Origin: Nocardioides massiliensis
GTDB lineage: Bacteria; Actinomycetota; Actinomycetes; Propionibacteriales; Nocardioidaceae
Reading direction: 5' to 3'
Assembly: GCF_030811215.1 (NCBI RefSeq)
Contig: NZ_JAUSQM010000001.1
Coordinates: 1,178,001 to 1,242,000 of the forward strand
DNA: 64,000 nt
Position 1 is the stretch's first letter, and each line of letters opens with the position of its first letter. Under the pieces are notes generated by a model. The model was not told where the DNA came from and did no database searches. It worked only from the letters and a program-made list of their open reading frames with translations. Made by a program: the position numbers and the translations under genes. Shown piece by piece: positions 8,642 through 16,867 of this stretch.

Positions 8642-10163
8642 ACGCGTCCGCCGCTCCGTCGCCGACGTCGGACCGCTGCTGCGCTTCCGGGCCGCGACGC
8701 TGCGCGGTCACGCCCGGCGCCGGATGGCGATCGTGGCGGGCGTCCTGCTCGGCTGCACCCTCGCGGCCGCCATCGTCCCGGCGTACGTCGCCGACGCCGG
8801 CCAGGAGGGACGGGCCGGCGAGCTGCTCCTGCTGCTGCCCTCGGCCTACCTCGGTGTCCTCGGCATCGCCATCGTCTCGGCCGCGGCGGCCGGAGGTGGC
8901 CGCGAGCTGCTGCTGCGCGACGAGGGCGTCACGTTCCCGGTCAGCCCGACCACCGACCACCTCGGCAGCCTGCTGCTCGCCCCGCTCAACATCGCCTGGC
9001 TGCTGCAGACCTGGGCGGTGCTGGGCGCGACGGCGTACGCCTGGGGTCCCGACCGGCTGCTGTGGGTGCAGCTGCCGATCGTGCTGTGGGTGCTGGTCGC
9101 GACCGCGGCCGCGCAGGTGCTGGCCTGGTCCTATGAGTGCGTACGCCGCTCGCGACACGGCCGGTTCGCGACGTTGGCGATCGTGGTGGCCGGCGCCGGC
9201 CTGGCGTCGCTGGTCGTGGCCGCCGGCCGGGTGACCGCGCTGCTGGACCAGGCGCCGACGATCCGGCTCGCGCTGCTCGGTGGCGCCGCGCGGGACGGCC
9301 GGTGGGCGGACTACGCGCCGGGCCTGCTCCTGCTGGTCCTGGCGCTCGTCGCTCTGGTGGCGCTGGGCGCCGTGCCGGCCCACCGGCTCGCACGGATGCC
9401 GACCCGCGAGGAGTCGGCGCTGGAGACCAGCCACTATGCGCCTCGCGCCACCCCGCACGCCTGGGCGGCGGACCTGCGGATGATGCTGCGCCTCGACCGC
9501 GCCGGGGTGTGGCGCTCGGTGCCGCTGCGCCGCGGCGTGGCGGTGCTCGCCGTGCTGCCGGGCGCGGCCGCGCTCGCCGGCGGGTTGGGCTGGGACACCC
9601 TGCTCATCATGCCGGGCCTGGTGGGCTCCGGTGGTGCGCTGCTCTTCGGGGTCAACGCGTGGTGCCTCGACGGCGGTGGTGGGTTCTGGCGCGAGACGCT
9701 GCCGGTGCGGCCCGGGGTCGCGCTCGCCGCGCGGGCGATCGTGCTCGCCGAGGTGCTGCTCATCGCGACCGGGGTCACCGTGTTCCTCGCCGGCCTGCGC
9801 GCCGGCTGGCCCGCCCCCACCGAGCTCGCCGCGCTGGTCTGCGCCACCGTCGTGGTCACGCTGATGGTTACCGGTCGCGCCCTGCAGTGGTCCGTCACCA
9901 CGCCGTACGCCGCCGACCTGCGCAGCGCGCGTGCCACCCCGGCCCCGCCGGCGGCGATGTTCGGCTACTCCGTGCGGTTGGCGTCGGTGACGACCCTGGT
10001 GAGCCTGCTCTTCGCCGCCACCTCCCGCCTCGACGACTGGTGGGTGCCGGTGCTGCTCGCCGTACCCTTCGTCTGCTTCGGGGCGCTGCGGCTGTATCGG
10101 GTCGCGCGGCGCTGGGACGACCCGGCCGTGCGGGGACGGGTCGTGGCGACCGTCGCCGGCTGA
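8610..10163 (+). CDS. ABC transporter permease, polytopic membrane protein
   Basis: 517 residues with about ten to twelve hydrophobic segments (for example MAIVAGVLLGCTLAAAIV, LLLLPSAYLGVLGIAIV, PIVLWVLVATAAAQVLAW), typical of a large export-type permease. It begins with a GTG at 8610 inside the end of the ATPase gene; a second in-frame GTG at 8625 is possible. Translation coupling with the ATPase implies that they form one transporter. No substrate can be read from the sequence. Confidence 0.8.
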   Translation: MLTPTVPSWTERVRRSVADVGPLLRFRAATLRGHARRRMAIVAGVLLGCTLAAAIVPAYVADAGQEGRAGELLLLLPSAYLGVLGIAIVSAAAAGGGRELLLRDEGVTFPVSPTTDHLGSLLLAPLNIAWLLQTWAVLGATAYAWGPDRLLWVQLPIVLWVLVATAAAQVLAWSYECVRRSRHGRFATLAIVVAGAGLASLVVAAGRVTALLDQAPTIRLALLGGAARDGRWADYAPGLLLLVLALVALVALGAVPAHRLARMPTREESALETSHYAPRATPHAWAADLRMMLRLDRAGVWRSVPLRRGVAVLAVLPGAAALAGGLGWDTLLIMPGLVGSGGALLFGVNAWCLDGGGGFWRETLPVRPGVALAARAIVLAEVLLIATGVTVFLAGLRAGWPAPTELAALVCATVVVTLMVTGRALQWSVTTPYAADLRSARATPAPPAAMFGYSVRLASVTTLVSLLFAATSRLDDWWVPVLLAVPFVCFGALRLYRVARRWDDPAVRGRVVATVAG

Positions 10164-10205
10164 GGACGCCGACAGGTCCCCACAGTCCGCAGGTACTGTC
10201 CCGGC

Positions 10206-11471
10206 ATGGACTTCGCGCCCTCACCTCGCGCCGCCGACCTCACCGCCCGCGTGCGCGCGTTCATCGCCGAGCACGTCACGCCCATCGAGGCCGACTACCA
10301 CCGCACCATCCGCGAGACCCGCGAGAGCGGCGGGGACGCCTGGCAGCAGCTGCCGGTGCTGGCCGAGCTGCAGGCGAAGGCCCGCGAGCAGGGCCTGTGG
10401 AACCTGTGGCTACCGCACTCCTCCCACGAGCCGAAGGTGTTGGAGTACGCCGAGACCTATGGACCCGACGGTGGCGACGGGCTGACCAACGCCGACTACG
10501 CGCCGATCGCGGAGGAGACCGGCCGGTCGTTCCTGGCGCCGTACGTCTTCAACTGCAACGCTCCCGACACCGGCAACATGGAGGTGCTGCTGCGCTACGG
10601 CACCCCCGAGCAGCGCGCGCAGTGGCTCGAGCCGTTGCTGGACGGGCGGATCCGCAGCGCGTTCACGATGACCGAGCCCGGCACGGCGTCCTCCGATGCC
10701 ACCAACATGGAGGCCACGGCCGTCGTCGACGGTGACTCCGTGCACATCAACGGGCGCAAGTGGTGGTCGACCGGCGTGGGCCACCCCGACTGCAAGATCT
10801 TCATCTTCATGGGCCATTCCGGGGACCCCGACGCCGATCGGCACCACCAGCACACGATGGTGCTCGTGCCCGCGGACGCCGAGGGCGTGAAGGTCGAGCG
10901 GATGCTCACCACGATGGGGATGTATGACGAGCCGTTCGGCCACGGCGAGGTGTCCTTCGCCGACGTGCGGGTGCCGCGCGAGAACGTGCTGGTCGGCCCC
11001 GGCGAGGCCTTCGGGATCGCCCAGGGCCGGCTCGGCCCGGGACGGGTGCACCACTGCATGCGGCTCATCGGTCTCGCCGAGGAGGCGCTCGAGCGCGCTT
11101 GCCGGCGCGGGCTCGAGCGCACCGCGTTCGGCAAGCCGCTGGTCAACCTCGGCGGCAACCGCGAGCGGATCGCCGAGGCGCGCATCGCCATCGAGCAGGT
11201 GCGGCTGCTGGTGCACAAGACCGCCTGGCTGCTCGACACCGGCGGACCACTGGCCGCCCTCAGCGAGGTCAGCCAGATCAAGGTCGCCGCACCCGCGATG
11301 GCCCAGCAGGTCGTCGACCTGGCCATCCAGCTGCACGGCGGTGGCGGACTGAGCGACGACTTCCCGCTCGCCGCGATGTGGACCACCGCCCGCGCGCTGC
11401 GCCTGGCCGACGGGCCCGACGAGGTGCACCGCGGCGTCGTCGCGCGGCTCGAGCTGGGGCGCTACAGGTGA
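10206..11471 (+). CDS. Acyl-CoA dehydrogenase, ACAD10/11-LvaC type
   Basis: 421 residues. An FAD-dependent acyl-CoA dehydrogenase with the FTMTEPGTASSDATN flavin-binding loop, KWWSTGVGHPDCKIFIFMG, and the C-terminal LHGGGGLSDDFPLAAMWTTARALRLADGPDEVH. The last block and the missing classical catalytic-Glu context resemble the ACAD domains of ACAD10/11 rather than straight-chain dehydrogenases. Next to it are an SDR and an APH-fold kinase gene, the other parts of that pathway. The TGA overlaps the following GTG. Assignment as a hydroxyacyl-phosphate eliminating enzyme is inference. Confidence 0.88.
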   Translation: MDFAPSPRAADLTARVRAFIAEHVTPIEADYHRTIRETRESGGDAWQQLPVLAELQAKAREQGLWNLWLPHSSHEPKVLEYAETYGPDGGDGLTNADYAPIAEETGRSFLAPYVFNCNAPDTGNMEVLLRYGTPEQRAQWLEPLLDGRIRSAFTMTEPGTASSDATNMEATAVVDGDSVHINGRKWWSTGVGHPDCKIFIFMGHSGDPDADRHHQHTMVLVPADAEGVKVERMLTTMGMYDEPFGHGEVSFADVRVPRENVLVGPGEAFGIAQGRLGPGRVHHCMRLIGLAEEALERACRRGLERTAFGKPLVNLGGNRERIAEARIAIEQVRLLVHKTAWLLDTGGPLAALSEVSQIKVAAPAMAQQVVDLAIQLHGGGGLSDDFPLAAMWTTARALRLADGPDEVHRGVVARLELGRYR

Positions 11472-12232
11472 GCCGCGTCCTGATCACCGGCGCCGCGTCC
11501 GGGCTCGGCGCTGCGCTGACGACCGCCTTCCGTGCCCGCGGCGACGAGGTGCTCGCCACCGACCTGCCGGGCCGGGACGGCATCGACCTGGCGCTCGACA
11601 TCACCTCGGGCGACGACTGGGAGGCCGCCCGTGACCACGTCGAGCAGACTTGGGGCGGGCTCGACGTCCTGGTCAACAACGCCGGTGTCGCCGGCGGCGG
11701 CCGCATCGACGTCGCCGACCTCGACGAGTGGCAGTGGATCTTCGACATCAACCTCTTCGGCATGGTGCGCGGGTGTCGCACGTTCACGCCGATGCTCAAG
11801 GCGCAGCGCTCGGGGCGCATCGTCAACGTCGCCTCGCTGGCCGGGCTCGTGCACCCCGCAGGGATGGCCTCCTACAACGCGGTGAAGGCAGCCGTCGTGG
11901 CGCTCTCGGAGACGCTGGGTCACGAGCTGGCGGCGTACGGCGTGGGGTGCACCGTGGTCTGCCCGGGCTACTTCCGCACCAACCTGATGGAGAGCCTGCA
12001 GGGCCGCGACGCCGCCCTGGCGACGGTGATGCGCCACCTCGTCGAGGGCTCCCCGGTCTCGGCCGACGACGTCGCCACAGCCGTGCTGGCCGGCATCGAC
12101 GAGGGCGCCGAGATCGTGCTGCCCGACGAGGGTGCGCAGCTGGCGTACGGACTGAAGACGGGCGACCGCGCCGGCTACGACGCCGTGATGCGCGCGCAGG
12201 CGGTCAAGCTGGAGGAGGCAGCGGGTGAGTGA
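11468..12232 (+). CDS. Short-chain dehydrogenase/reductase
   Basis: 254 residues, classical SDR. The cofactor motif is TGAASGLG near residue 7, then NNAG, the catalytic Ser in NVASLAG and the SYNAVKAA Tyr/Lys pair; the PGYFRTNL segment is usual for the family. It starts at GTG 11468 inside the dehydrogenase stop codon (GTGA) and overlaps the kinase gene by 8 bp. In the levulinate (lva) pathway an SDR accompanies the kinase and the ACAD, so a hydroxyacyl-CoA oxidation role is plausible; substrate unproven. Confidence 0.88.
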   Translation: MSRVLITGAASGLGAALTTAFRARGDEVLATDLPGRDGIDLALDITSGDDWEAARDHVEQTWGGLDVLVNNAGVAGGGRIDVADLDEWQWIFDINLFGMVRGCRTFTPMLKAQRSGRIVNVASLAGLVHPAGMASYNAVKAAVVALSETLGHELAAYGVGCTVVCPGYFRTNLMESLQGRDAALATVMRHLVEGSPVSADDVATAVLAGIDEGAEIVLPDEGAQLAYGLKTGDRAGYDAVMRAQAVKLEEAAGE

Positions 12233-13382
12233 GGACCGGGGCGAGGACAGGGACGGCGCGCGCGAGGTCCGCGCGGAGGACGCCTTCGACGCCGCGGCGG
12301 TCGACGCCTGGCTGCGCGAGCACGCGGCCGACTGGGCGCAGCCGTTCCCGGAGGGCGTGCCGGAGGTCCGGCAGTTCCCGGGCGGCGCGTCCAACCTGAC
12401 CTACCAGCTCACCTGGGGCGAGCCGCCGGGCGGCCGGCAGCTGATCCTGCGCCGACCCCCGCGCGGCGTGAAGGCCAAGAGCGCCCACGACATGGGCCGC
12501 GAGCACCGCATCCAGGCGGCCCTGCGCCCGGTGTTCGGACGGGTGCCGCGGATGGCGGCGTACGCCGATCCCGCGACCGGCGAGCAGATCCTCGGCGCGG
12601 AGTCCGGCACCGAGTTCTACGTCATGGAGAAGCTCGAGGGCACGATCCTGCGCCAGGACCTGCCGGCCGGGATGAGCCTGACGCGCGAGCAGGCGCGCAC
12701 CCTGTCGACGCGGATGATCGACACGCTCGTCGACCTGCACGACGTCGACGTCGAGACGGCCGGGCTCGCCGACCTCGGCCGCGGACCGGGGTACGTCGCC
12801 CGCCAGGTCACCGGCTGGACCGACCGCTACGCCCGCGCCCGCACCGACGACGTCGGCGACTTCGCCGAGGTCGCGGCGTGGCTGGCCGCCGAGCAGCCGC
12901 CCGACGCGGGGATGTGCCTGATCCACAACGACTACCGCTTCGACAACGTGGTGCTCGGACCCGACCTCGAGGTCGTCGGGCTGCTCGACTGGGAGCTGGC
13001 CACCGTCGGCGACCCGCTCATGGATCTCGGTGCGGTCGTGGCCTACTGGACGCAAGGCGACGACGACGAGATGTTCCAGCTCTTCCGCCGTCAGCCGACC
13101 CACCTGCCCGGCATGTTGACCCGCGCGCAGGTGTGGGACCACTACGCCGCGCGCACCGGCCGGGCCGTCGGCGAGGGCGAGCGGATCTTCTACGAGGCGT
13201 TCGGGCTGTTCCGCCTGGCCGTGATCGCGCAGCAGATCTACTACCGCTACGTGCACAAGCAGACGACCAACCCGTCCTTCGCGGTCTTCGGCACCGTCGT
13301 CAACGAGCTCCAGGCGCGCTGCGAGCGGTTGATCGCCACCGGTGACGGCAACGCCACGCGGGCGCAGGGGTCGAGCGCCTGA
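12225..13382 (+). CDS. APH-fold kinase, ACAD10/11-LvaA like
   Basis: 385 residues. Aminoglycoside-phosphotransferase fold with the catalytic loop HNDYRFDN (H234, D236) and the metal-binding DWE (D255). The N-terminal FPGGASNLTYQLTW is the nucleotide loop of the acyl-CoA-linked members, not of resistance enzymes. In human ACAD10/11 and bacterial LvaA this domain phosphorylates the 4-hydroxy group of hydroxyacyl-CoA so that an ACAD domain can remove it. Here kinase and dehydrogenase are separate genes in one transcription unit. Starts at GTG 12225. Confidence 0.86.
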   Translation: MSEDRGEDRDGAREVRAEDAFDAAAVDAWLREHAADWAQPFPEGVPEVRQFPGGASNLTYQLTWGEPPGGRQLILRRPPRGVKAKSAHDMGREHRIQAALRPVFGRVPRMAAYADPATGEQILGAESGTEFYVMEKLEGTILRQDLPAGMSLTREQARTLSTRMIDTLVDLHDVDVETAGLADLGRGPGYVARQVTGWTDRYARARTDDVGDFAEVAAWLAAEQPPDAGMCLIHNDYRFDNVVLGPDLEVVGLLDWELATVGDPLMDLGAVVAYWTQGDDDEMFQLFRRQPTHLPGMLTRAQVWDHYAARTGRAVGEGERIFYEAFGLFRLAVIAQQIYYRYVHKQTTNPSFAVFGTVVNELQARCERLIATGDGNATRAQGSSA

Positions 13383-14056
13383 TGGGCCAGATCCTGCTGG
13401 TCCGCCACGGTCAGGCCTCCTGGGGCGCCGCGGACTACGACCAGCTCTCCGAGCTCGGCGGCGCCCAGTCGCGCGCGCTCGGCGAGACCCTCGCGGCGCG
13501 GGGGGTGGAGCCGGCGTACCTCGTGCGGGGTGGGCTGCGCCGCCACGCCCAGACCGCCGACGGCGTGCTCGACGGCTCCGGCTGGGACCTCGACGTCACG
13601 GTCGACACCGACTGGGACGAGTTCGGCCACAGCGACATCTTCGAGCGGCACGCCACGGGACTGGCGGAGGGTGAGTCGTTCGCCGACGAGGTCGCCTTCC
13701 GCACCTGGTTCGACGGCGCCGTCGACCGCTGGGTGGGCGGGGAGTTCGACCACGAGTACGCCGAGACGTTCACGGACTTCACCACGCGCGTCGAGGCGGC
13801 GCTGGAGCGGACCGTCGAGGCGGTGGCCGGCGGGCGGCGTACGGCGGTGGTGTTCACCTCTGGCGGCACGATCTCCTGGGTCGTCACGCGCCTGCTCGGC
13901 GGTGGGGATCCCTTGATGTGGCGGCGGCTGAACTTCGTCACCGCCAACGCCTCGGTCACCAAGGTCCTGTCGGGCAAGGCCGGACCTACGCTGCTCACCT
14001 ACAACGACCACAGCCACTTCGAGGGCGACGCCGCCCACCTGCTGACCTACCGCTGA
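13382..14056 (+). CDS. Histidine phosphatase family protein
   Basis: 224 residues. The phosphohistidine motif LVRHGQASWG lies at the N-terminus, with a second Arg in GLRRHAQTAD and a C-terminal TSGGTISWV in the position of the usual His segment. Members include phosphoglycerate mutases and broad-range phosphatases. The ATG shares one base with the stop of the kinase gene, so the two proteins are probably made together. A role in removing phosphate from a kinase product is possible but not shown by sequence. Confidence 0.85.
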   Translation: MGQILLVRHGQASWGAADYDQLSELGGAQSRALGETLAARGVEPAYLVRGGLRRHAQTADGVLDGSGWDLDVTVDTDWDEFGHSDIFERHATGLAEGESFADEVAFRTWFDGAVDRWVGGEFDHEYAETFTDFTTRVEAALERTVEAVAGGRRTAVVFTSGGTISWVVTRLLGGGDPLMWRRLNFVTANASVTKVLSGKAGPTLLTYNDHSHFEGDAAHLLTYR

Positions 14057-14060
14057 CCCC

Positions 14061-14075
14061 CCCACGAGTCGTGGG
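14061..14075. other. 15-bp palindrome CCCACGA-G-TCGTGGG
   Basis: Perfect 7-1-7 inverted repeat 5 bp after the phosphatase stop. Its right arm can also pair with CCCCACGAC at 14103-14111. It could be an operator for the SDR at 14127 or an attenuating/terminating hairpin; the sequence does not decide. Confidence 0.4.
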
Positions 14076-14126
14076 TCTGACGCCTTCCCATGGGGAGGGC
14101 TCGGCCCCACGACTGGAAGGAACCCG

Positions 14127-14870
14127 ATGTCCGTCACCCTGATCACGGGCGCCAGCTCCGGCCTCGGCGCCGAGATGGCCCGCCAGCTCGCTGCGAAGGG
14201 CGAGGACCTCGCGCTGTGCGCACGGCGTACTGATCGCCTGGAGGAGCTGAAGGCCGAGATCGCCGCCGCACACCCCGGCCGCCGGGTGGAGGTGCGGGCG
14301 CTCGACGTCAACGACGAGGAGCAGGTCTTCGAGGTCTTCCGCGCGTTCGCGTCCGACTTCGGCCGGCTCGACCGGATCGTGCTCAACGCCGGCATCGGCA
14401 AGGGTGCGCCGATCGGCACCGGGATGCAACACGCCAACCGGCAGACCGCGATGACCAACTTCGTCGCCGCCCTCGCCCAGACCGAGGCGGCGATGGAGGT
14501 CCTGCGCGCGCAGAACTCCGGCCAGCTGGTGATGGTGTCGTCGATGTCGGCGATGCGCGGGATGCCGAAGGCCACCGCGACGTACGCCGCCACGAAGGTC
14601 GCGGTCGCGCGCCTGGTCGAGGGGCTGCGGGTGGAGCTCTACGGCTCGCCGATCAAGTTCACCGTGCTCTATCCGGGCTACATCAACTCCGAGATGAACC
14701 CCGAGGGGACCAAGGCGCCATTCATCGTCGGCACGGAGAAGGGGGTCGCGGCGATGGTCGAGGCGATCCTCAAGGAGAAGGGCTCGGCCTACGTCCCCGG
14801 CTGGCCGTGGGCCGTCCTCGGTCCGGTGATGAAGGTGCTGCCGGTGCCGCTGCTGCGCCGGATGGTCTGA
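14127..14870 (+). CDS. SDR family oxidoreductase
   Basis: 247 residues. Cofactor motif TGASSGLG, NAG in LNAGIGKG, catalytic Ser in MVSSMSA and the TYAATKVA Tyr/Lys motif; the C-terminus ends in a hydrophobic, basic stretch (WAVLGPVMKVLPVPLLRRMV) that could touch the membrane, as in some mycobacterial SDRs acting on lipids. Preceded by GGAAGGA at good spacing. It is separated from the phosphatase by 70 bp with a palindrome, so it may be a separate transcript. Confidence 0.88.
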   Translation: MSVTLITGASSGLGAEMARQLAAKGEDLALCARRTDRLEELKAEIAAAHPGRRVEVRALDVNDEEQVFEVFRAFASDFGRLDRIVLNAGIGKGAPIGTGMQHANRQTAMTNFVAALAQTEAAMEVLRAQNSGQLVMVSSMSAMRGMPKATATYAATKVAVARLVEGLRVELYGSPIKFTVLYPGYINSEMNPEGTKAPFIVGTEKGVAAMVEAILKEKGSAYVPGWPWAVLGPVMKVLPVPLLRRMV

Positions 14871-14921
14871 TCATCGTCGGGCGGGCGACGAGGGTTCCGC
14901 GCCGTGACTAGAGTGCAGGCC

Positions 14922-15299
14922 ATGAGCAACCGGGTCGTGCACTTCGAGGTGCCCTTCGACGACGGCGATCGGGCGCGGTCGTTCTATGGCGAGGCGTTCG
15001 GCTGGAGGTTCCACGACGCCCTGGGCCGCCACTACGTCAACGTCGAGCCGGGGCCCGTCGACGAGGACGGCAGGCCGGTCCACCCCGGCTCGATCAACGG
15101 CGGGCTGCTCCGCCGCGAGTCGCCCACCGACCGGCCGATGGTGACCATCCAGGTCGACGACATCGAGGCGGCGCTGGCGAAGATCGAGGAGGCCGGTGGG
15201 ACGGTCGTGCTCTCCCCGCAGCACGTCGCCGACTACGGCAAGACGGCCTACTTCAAGGACACCGAGGGCAACCAGATGGGGTTGTGGGAGCCGGCCTGA
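14922..15299 (+). CDS. VOC (glyoxalase/bleomycin-resistance) family protein
   Basis: 125 residues, two beta-alpha-beta-beta-beta modules of the vicinal oxygen chelate fold: HFEVPFDDGDRARSFYGEAFGWRF at residues 6-29 and MVTIQVDDIEAALAKIEEAGG in the second half, ending DTEGNQMGLWEP with the Glu usual at the metal site. Substrate not predictable. The start is placed at ATG 14922 (MSNRVVHFEVP); ATG 14904 adds six residues without conservation value. Confidence 0.85.
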   Translation: MSNRVVHFEVPFDDGDRARSFYGEAFGWRFHDALGRHYVNVEPGPVDEDGRPVHPGSINGGLLRRESPTDRPMVTIQVDDIEAALAKIEEAGGTVVLSPQHVADYGKTAYFKDTEGNQMGLWEPA

Positions 15300-15319
15300 C
15301 GGCCTGATCCGGGCTAGCT

Positions 15320-16045
15320 CTAGCCCAGCCCCACGCCGACCAGGGCACCGAGACCGTACGTCGCCGCCGCAGCGACACCGCCGAGCAGCGCCTGGCGCAG
15401 ACCGCCGTACCACCAGCTGCGCACGGTCACCTGCGCGACGACCGCGCCACAGGCGAAGAGCGCGACAAGGGTCAGCGCCACGGCCAGCCAGAGCTCCGGG
15501 ACCCCGAGGAGCCACGGCAGCAGCGGGATGGCTGCCCCGACGGCGAAGGACAGGAACGACGACACCGCTGCGACGGTGGGCGAGGCGAGGTCGTCGGGGG
15601 AGATGCCCAGCTCCTGGCGGGCGTGGACCGTGACCGCGATCTCGGGGTCGCGGTGGATCTGGTCGGCCACGCGGTCGGCCAGGTCGGTGTCGACCCCCAT
15701 CACCTCCAGCCGTGCGGCGAGCTCGGCGACCTCCTCGGCGGGATGGCGCCGGATCTCCTCGCGCTCGCGGGCGATCTCGCGCTGCGCGGCCTCGGACTGG
15801 CTGGCGACGGAGGTGTATTCGCCGGCGGCCATCGACAGCGCCCCGGCGGACAGTCCGGCGAGCCCGGCGAGCAGCACGCTCTGCGACTGGTCGGCGCCGG
15901 CCGTGCTCGCTCCGGCGGCGACGCCGGCGATCAGCGCGACGTTGGAGACGAGGCCGTCCATCGCGCCGAACACCGCTGGCCGCAGCCAACCGCCAGCGAC
16001 GTCGGGGTGCTCGTGACCGGCGACGTGCGGGAGGCCCGTGCTCAT
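15320..16045 (-). CDS. VIT1/CCC1 family Fe2+/Mn2+ transporter
   Basis: 241 residues, five predicted membrane spans: two in the first 75 residues (FGAMDGLVSNVALIAGVAAG and GLSAGALSMAAGEYTSVASQ) and three at the C-terminus, with a charged EREEIRRHPAEEV cytosolic region between. These are the hallmarks of the VIT family, which moves ferrous iron or manganese. Its ATG overlaps the stop of the TetR gene by 4 bp, so it is co-transcribed with the regulator that faces the desaturase operon. The desaturase needs a di-iron centre, so coupling to iron handling is an attractive inference. Confidence 0.88.
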   Translation of the reverse strand: MSTGLPHVAGHEHPDVAGGWLRPAVFGAMDGLVSNVALIAGVAAGASTAGADQSQSVLLAGLAGLSAGALSMAAGEYTSVASQSEAAQREIAREREEIRRHPAEEVAELAARLEVMGVDTDLADRVADQIHRDPEIAVTVHARQELGISPDDLASPTVAAVSSFLSFAVGAAIPLLPWLLGVPELWLAVALTLVALFACGAVVAQVTVRSWWYGGLRQALLGGVAAAATYGLGALVGVGLG

Positions 16046-16710
16046 CGCGCGCCCCAGTTCGCCGCGCCGACGATGATCATCTGCAGCTGCCGGCGCGCCG
16101 TACGCATGATCTCCTGCTCCAGGTCGCGCCGGTTGTCGGGTGTGGCGAGCAGCTGCTCGACGGTGGCGACCATCGCGTGGACGATCAGGTTGGCGAGCAC
16201 GTGCAGGTCGTCGCTGGACCAGGTGTCCATCGTGGGCAGCCGGGCGAGGTCGGTGGCGAGCTCGCGCTCGAACAGCTGCAGCTGGTGGCCGATCGCCTCG
16301 CGCACGGGGGTGAGGCCCCCGAACCGCTCCCGGGCGATGAACTGGAAGTGCGGACGCTGGGCGTGGACGTGCTCGACGAGCACCTCGACCGAGTTGCGCA
16401 CGATCGCGTCGATCGCGGGGTCGCCCGCGCGGACGGCGCGGATCATCGCGCGCAGCGAGGCGAAGGACGCATCGACCAGCTCGAGCCCGAGCTGCTCGAC
16501 CGACTCGAAGTGCCGGTAGAACGCGGTCGGCACGATCCCGACCTCGCGGGTGATGTGGCGCAGCGAGACCGCGGCGAGCGTGTGCTCGGCCGACAGCCGC
16601 AGCGCGGCGTCCAGGAGCGCCTGGCGGGTGCGTTCCTTGCGCTCGGCCCGGGTCAGGGGTCCCTCGACCTCCGCCCCAGCGCCTCGCACCATCTCCGACA
16701 CGGCTCCCAT
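16042..16710 (-). CDS. TetR family regulator of the desaturase region
   Basis: 222 residues. The N-terminal helix-turn-helix (about 22-70; ALLDAALRLSAEHTLAAVSLRHITREVGIVPTAFYRHFES) is typical of TetR. The start is at ATG 16710 (MGAVSEM); the upstream extension is out-of-pattern sequence. Two matching 18-bp operators lie in the 157-bp divergent region. The layout of TetR facing reductase plus desaturase mirrors DesT-desCB of Pseudomonas aeruginosa, where the repressor reads the acyl-CoA saturation state; extending that sensing to this protein is inference. Confidence 0.85.
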   Translation of the reverse strand: MGAVSEMVRGAGAEVEGPLTRAERKERTRQALLDAALRLSAEHTLAAVSLRHITREVGIVPTAFYRHFESVEQLGLELVDASFASLRAMIRAVRAGDPAIDAIVRNSVEVLVEHVHAQRPHFQFIARERFGGLTPVREAIGHQLQLFERELATDLARLPTMDTWSSDDLHVLANLIVHAMVATVEQLLATPDNRRDLEQEIMRTARRQLQMIIVGAANWGAR

Positions 16711-16748
16711 CGTAGGACCCGGGTGGCCGCGTGGCGCCCACCACACCG

Positions 16749-16766
16749 GTGCACAGGCGTGCACCG
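16749..16766. promoter_or_regulatory. TetR operator copy 1
   Basis: GTGCACAGGCGTGCACCG, with perfect arms CGGTGCAC (16747-16754) and GTGCACCG (16759-16766). It agrees with copy 2 at 13 of 18 positions; joint pattern GTGYACAGRYGTKCACYG. It lies 39 bp before the TetR start. Confidence 0.65.
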
Positions 16767-16827
16767 ATGTGGGCACGATCACCGGGCGGATGCCTTGACC
16801 CCTTCGGGGGTGGCGCGGCACCGTGGT

Positions 16828-16845
16828 GTGTACAGATGTTCACTG
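16828..16845. promoter_or_regulatory. TetR operator copy 2
   Basis: GTGTACAGATGTTCACTG, an inverted repeat with arms GTGTACA and TGTTCAC (6 of 7 pairs). It lies 23 bp before the reductase start, where a bound repressor would block transcription. The reverse complement begins with CAGTGAAC; the AGTGAAC part recalls the DesT operator half-site. Confidence 0.65.
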
Positions 16846-16867
16846 AACTCCCACCAGGAGGTGGCCC

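Noticed and set aside
12225-13382. Aminoglycoside resistance phosphotransferase
   Set aside because: The APH fold is shared, but the nucleotide loop and the operon with an ACAD and an SDR point to the ACAD10/11-LvaA kinases.
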